This document shows, piece after piece, positions 61,136 through 64,000 of a DNA stretch of 64,000 nucleotides. Below the pieces are notes generated by a model. The model was not told the DNA's origin and did not search any database. It worked only from the letters and a program-made list of their open reading frames with translations. This stretch comes from JAHKLT01 sp046197865 (GTDB lineage Archaea > Methanobacteriota > Methanobacteria > Methanobacteriales > Methanobacteriaceae), in assembly GCF_046197865.1 (NCBI RefSeq), contig NZ_CP166990.1:310001-374000 (forward strand), given 5' to 3'. The translations under genes and the position numbers were made by a program. How positions within the stretch are numbered: the first letter of the stretch is position 1; the number at the start of each line of letters is the position of its first letter.

Positions 61136-63043
61136 ATGACCTCAGAGATACTAGAAGATACAAAAAAAACAATAATGAAAAAACTACCTGATGATGCACA
61201 AGTGGCCAAAGTTGAATTTGAAGGTCCAGAAGTAGTTATTTATACTAAAAATCCAGAAATAATAACAGAAAATGGAGACCTTATTAGAAATTTAGCAAAA
61301 GATATTAGAAAAAGAATTATTATTCGTTCTGATAAATCTGTTTTGTTAGATCCTGAGAAGACCATTGATAAAATTCATGAAATTGTTCCTGAAGGAGCAG
61401 AAATTACAAATATTTATTTTGATGATATTACTTGTGAGGTTGTAATAGAAGCTAAAAAACCAGGTCTTGTTATAGGTAAATATGGAGCTACCTCAAGAAA
61501 GGTTGTAAAAAATACTGGTTGGGCTCCAAAAATTTTAAGAACTCCTCCTATTTCATCTGAAATCATAGGTAAAGTTAGAACTATTTTAAAAAATAATAGT
61601 AAAGAAAGGAAAAAGACTTTACAAGAATTAGGAAGAAGAATTCATCAAGGAACTAAATATGAGAGCGATTGGGCAAGAGTAACTTCTATGGGTGGTTTTA
61701 AAGAAGTTGGAAGATCTTGTATGCTTTTACAAACACCAAATAGTAGAGTTTTATTAGATTGTGGTGTTAATGTAGCAGCTCCTGATGATAAAGGATCTTA
61801 TCCTTATCTTAATGTTCCGGAATTTTCTATTGATGAGTTGGATGCAGTAATTATTTCTCATGCTCACTTAGATCACTGTGGATTTTTACCTTATTTATAT
61901 CATTATGGATATGAGGGGCCAGTTTTCTGTACTACTCCTACAAGAGATTTAATGACATTATTACAATTAGATTATATTGATATTGCTCACAGAGAAGATA
62001 ATCCTTTACCTTTTAATGTTAAACATGTTCAAAAAAGTATCAAACATACTATTACTTTAGATTATGGTGAAGTAACTGATATTTCTCCTGATATTAGATT
62101 AACATTCCATAATGCGGGACATATTTTAGGTTCTGCAATGAGTCATATGCATATTGGTGATGGTCAACATAATTTAGTTTATACTGGAGATTTTAAATAT
62201 GAAAGAAGCAGGCTTTTAGAACCTGCAACTAATAGATTCCCTCGTGCTGAAACTGTTATTATGGAAAGTACTTATGGTGGTCATGAAGATGTACAACCTT
62301 CAAGAAATTCAGCTGAAAAGGAAATGATGAAAACAATCTATAAAACTTTAAAAAGAGGCGGAAAAGTTTTAGTACCAGTTTTTGCAGTTGGAAGAGCTCA
62401 AGAATTAATGGTTGTTTTAGAAGAATATATGCGTCATGGTATGATTGATGAGGTACCTATATACATTGATGGTATGATTTGGGAAGCTACAGCTATTCAT
62501 ACTGCTCGTCCAGAATATTTAAGTAAAGATTTAAGAGATCAAATATTCCATATGGGTAGAAATCCTTTTATTTCTGATGCATTTCATAAAGTTCAAAATA
62601 TTAATCAAAGAATGGAACTGGTTGAAGGTGAACCTTCTATTATATTATCTACTTCTGGTATGTTAACTGGAGGTAATTCTGTTGAATACTTTAAATGGTT
62701 ATCTGAAGATGAAAGAAATACTTTAATCTTTGTTGGTTATCAGTCCGAAGGATCTTTAGGGCGTAGGATTCAAAAAGGATGGAAAGAAGTTCCTCTCCAA
62801 GATGAAGGAAAAACTAAAGTATTTAATGTTAAAATGGAAATTAAAACAATCAATGGATTTAGTGGACATTCAAATAGACGTCAATTAATGGAATATGTAA
62901 AAAGGTTAAATCCTAAACCTGAAAAGGTTATTACTTGCCATGGTGATCCTTATAAGGCAGTAGATTTAGCTTCTAGTATTCATAGAAGTTTTAAAATTGA
63001 AACTAAAACTCCAATTAATTTAGATAGTACTCGTATTCAATAA
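61136..63043 (+). CDS. fttA: aCPSF1/FttA beta-CASP ribonuclease, archaeal transcription termination factor
   Basis: 635 aa. Residues 1-145 carry the two KH-type RNA-binding domains (V-I-G-K-Y-G-A about 116). Residues about 175-420 are the metallo-beta-lactamase domain with S-H-A-H-L-D-H-C-G about 240-248, N-A-G-H-I-L-G-S about 324 and Y-T-G-D-F about 345; the beta-CASP domain is inserted at about 395-520, and S-G-H-S about 583 ends the metal site. In archaea this protein cleaves 3' ends and ends transcription. Alone, with 120 bases to psmB. Confidence 0.96.
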   Translation: MTSEILEDTKKTIMKKLPDDAQVAKVEFEGPEVVIYTKNPEIITENGDLIRNLAKDIRKRIIIRSDKSVLLDPEKTIDKIHEIVPEGAEITNIYFDDITCEVVIEAKKPGLVIGKYGATSRKVVKNTGWAPKILRTPPISSEIIGKVRTILKNNSKERKKTLQELGRRIHQGTKYESDWARVTSMGGFKEVGRSCMLLQTPNSRVLLDCGVNVAAPDDKGSYPYLNVPEFSIDELDAVIISHAHLDHCGFLPYLYHYGYEGPVFCTTPTRDLMTLLQLDYIDIAHREDNPLPFNVKHVQKSIKHTITLDYGEVTDISPDIRLTFHNAGHILGSAMSHMHIGDGQHNLVYTGDFKYERSRLLEPATNRFPRAETVIMESTYGGHEDVQPSRNSAEKEMMKTIYKTLKRGGKVLVPVFAVGRAQELMVVLEEYMRHGMIDEVPIYIDGMIWEATAIHTARPEYLSKDLRDQIFHMGRNPFISDAFHKVQNINQRMELVEGEPSIILSTSGMLTGGNSVEYFKWLSEDERNTLIFVGYQSEGSLGRRIQKGWKEVPLQDEGKTKVFNVKMEIKTINGFSGHSNRRQLMEYVKRLNPKPEKVITCHGDPYKAVDLASSIHRSFKIETKTPINLDSTRIQ

Positions 63044-63100
63044 GAAAATAATTAAATTATAACTTACATATATTATTATAAAAAAAAGAAAGGTGTGTCA

Positions 63101-64000
63101 ATGGTTACATATTCACAATCTGGTGTTGATATTAGTTTAGAAGAAGATACTGTTTCTAAAATAGCATCAAAACTTAAGTCAACTCTCAAATTTAGAGATA
63201 TTATCACTGATAGTGGTCATTATGCTGCATTAGTTCGTTTAGGCGATAAAGCTATAGCTATGAGTACTGATGGTGTAGGTAGTAAAATTTTAATAGCTGA
63301 AATGCTTGATAAATATGATACAATTGGTATTGATTGTATTGCGATGGTTGTAAATGATATTTTATGTGTTGGAGCAGAACCAATTGCTTTAGTAGATTAT
63401 TTGGCTGTTGAAACTCCTAATCCTGAAACTGCAGCTGAAATAGCTGATGGCCTTGTAAAAGGTGCAGAATTATCTAAAATATCTATTATTGGTGGTGAAA
63501 CAGCTTCCTTACCTGATATTATCAATGGCCTAGATTTAGCAGGAACTGGTATTGGATTTGTAGATGTTGATAAAATCATTACTGGTGAGAATATAAGTTC
63601 TGATGATGTTTTAATAGGTATTAAAAGTAATGGAATCCACAGTAATGGTTTAAGTTTAGCTAGAAAAGCTATTCTTGATAAAGGTGGATTTGATATTAAT
63701 GATAAAATGCCTAATTCTGATTTAACTATTGGTGAAGAATTACTTAAACCTACAGAAATATATGTTGAACCTATTGTTAGTTTATTAAAAAAGGATTTTA
63801 ATATTAAAGGTTTAGCTCATATTACTGGTGGAGGATTTACTAATTTAAATCGCCTTAAAGATGGTGTTGGTTTTAATATAAATAATTTACCTGAACCTCA
63901 TGAAATATTTAAATTAATATATAATCAAGGCATTTCTATAGAAGAAATGTATAAAGTATTTAATATGGGAATTGGCTTTGTTATTATAGCTGATAGTAAA
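63101..64000 (+). CDS. purM: Phosphoribosylformylglycinamidine cyclo-ligase (3' end outside window)
   Basis: PurM closes the imidazole ring to AIR in purine synthesis. The first 300 codons are here, open to the window's end. ATG 63101 is preceded by AAAGGTGTG. Visible: G-V-D-I-S-L-E-E-D near the start, A-M-S-T-D-G-V-G-S-K about residues 53-62, V-N-D-I-L-C-V-G-A-E-P about 84-94, G-G-E-T-A about 128 and H-I-T-G-G-G-F-T-N-L about 243-252. Full-length proteins are about 335 aa. Confidence 0.95.
   Translation, partial: MVTYSQSGVDISLEEDTVSKIASKLKSTLKFRDIITDSGHYAALVRLGDKAIAMSTDGVGSKILIAEMLDKYDTIGIDCIAMVVNDILCVGAEPIALVDYLAVETPNPETAAEIADGLVKGAELSKISIIGGETASLPDIINGLDLAGTGIGFVDVDKIITGENISSDDVLIGIKSNGIHSNGLSLARKAILDKGGFDINDKMPNSDLTIGEELLKPTEIYVEPIVSLLKKDFNIKGLAHITGGGFTNLNRLKDGVGFNINNLPEPHEIFKLIYNQGISIEEMYKVFNMGIGFVIIADSK

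Noticed and set aside
1..64000. tRNA or rRNA genes
   Set aside because: I found no G+C-rich cloverleaf-like segment or T-loop consensus in the intergenic regions; in such A+T-rich DNA they would stand out.

Overview
The window is very A+T-rich chromosomal DNA from a hydrogenotrophic methanogen of the order Methanobacteriales, most likely Methanobrevibacter or a close relative. The case rests on markers of methanogenesis and archaeal information processing: ComB (coenzyme M), CofG (F420), MptA (methanopterin), FdhB- and MvhD-like subunits, fibrillarin/Nop5, aCPSF1/FttA, proteasome beta, Trm1, Taw2, NcsA, and a B-family DNA polymerase that stops right after motif C, which is the split-PolB arrangement known from Methanobacteriales. 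Secreted adhesin-like proteins with Ig-like repeats and a C-terminal transglutaminase domain also fit a pseudomurein-walled, host-associated methanogen. Many starts have GGTG or GGAG a few bases upstream, and I used these to correct several starts. I saw no rRNA, tRNA or CRISPR array.

Layout. 1-8.7 kb is mostly housekeeping: a PsbP-like protein (partial), coaBC broken by an in-frame TAA, fibrillarin/Nop5, pyrD-pyrK, an AI-2E family permease and polB1. 8.7-31 kb is accessory: small membrane proteins, a TPR protein, an ABC exporter, a complete insertion sequence (15425-17222) with target-site duplication, an Ada-AlkA fusion with a frameshifted ogt, a VapBC-like pair, an Xre-controlled membrane protein, an SMR exporter, a DUF4012-like protein, a transglutaminase-type surface protein and several GNAT acetyltransferases. 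31-41.5 kb has an ArsR/Fe-S/DGC operon, MarR-MATE, a large adhesin-like protein, and a MarR operon with palindromic operators. 41.6-44.5 kb has an flp/fdh-like redox operon. 45-64 kb is mostly conserved methanogen core genes, ending inside purM.

The strongest unexplained signal is a dispersed repeat of about 49 bp. It has a small hairpin (CTAC-CTAAAA-GTAG) followed by TTATGTAAAAT. Nine copies lie between 10.5 and 24.6 kb, all in intergenic DNA and all in the same orientation whatever the direction of the neighbouring genes, so they divide the accessory region into one- to three-gene blocks (the block holding the IS is larger). One copy carries a paired change that keeps the hairpin. This resembles a gene-cassette layout, but a MITE-like or regulatory repeat family is an equally serious explanation.

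Three genes are broken: coaBC (in-frame stop), ogt and a GyrI-like gene (both by one-base changes in A runs). The two A-run cases could be assembly errors. Everything here comes from reading the sequence without database searches, so family names are recognition-based.
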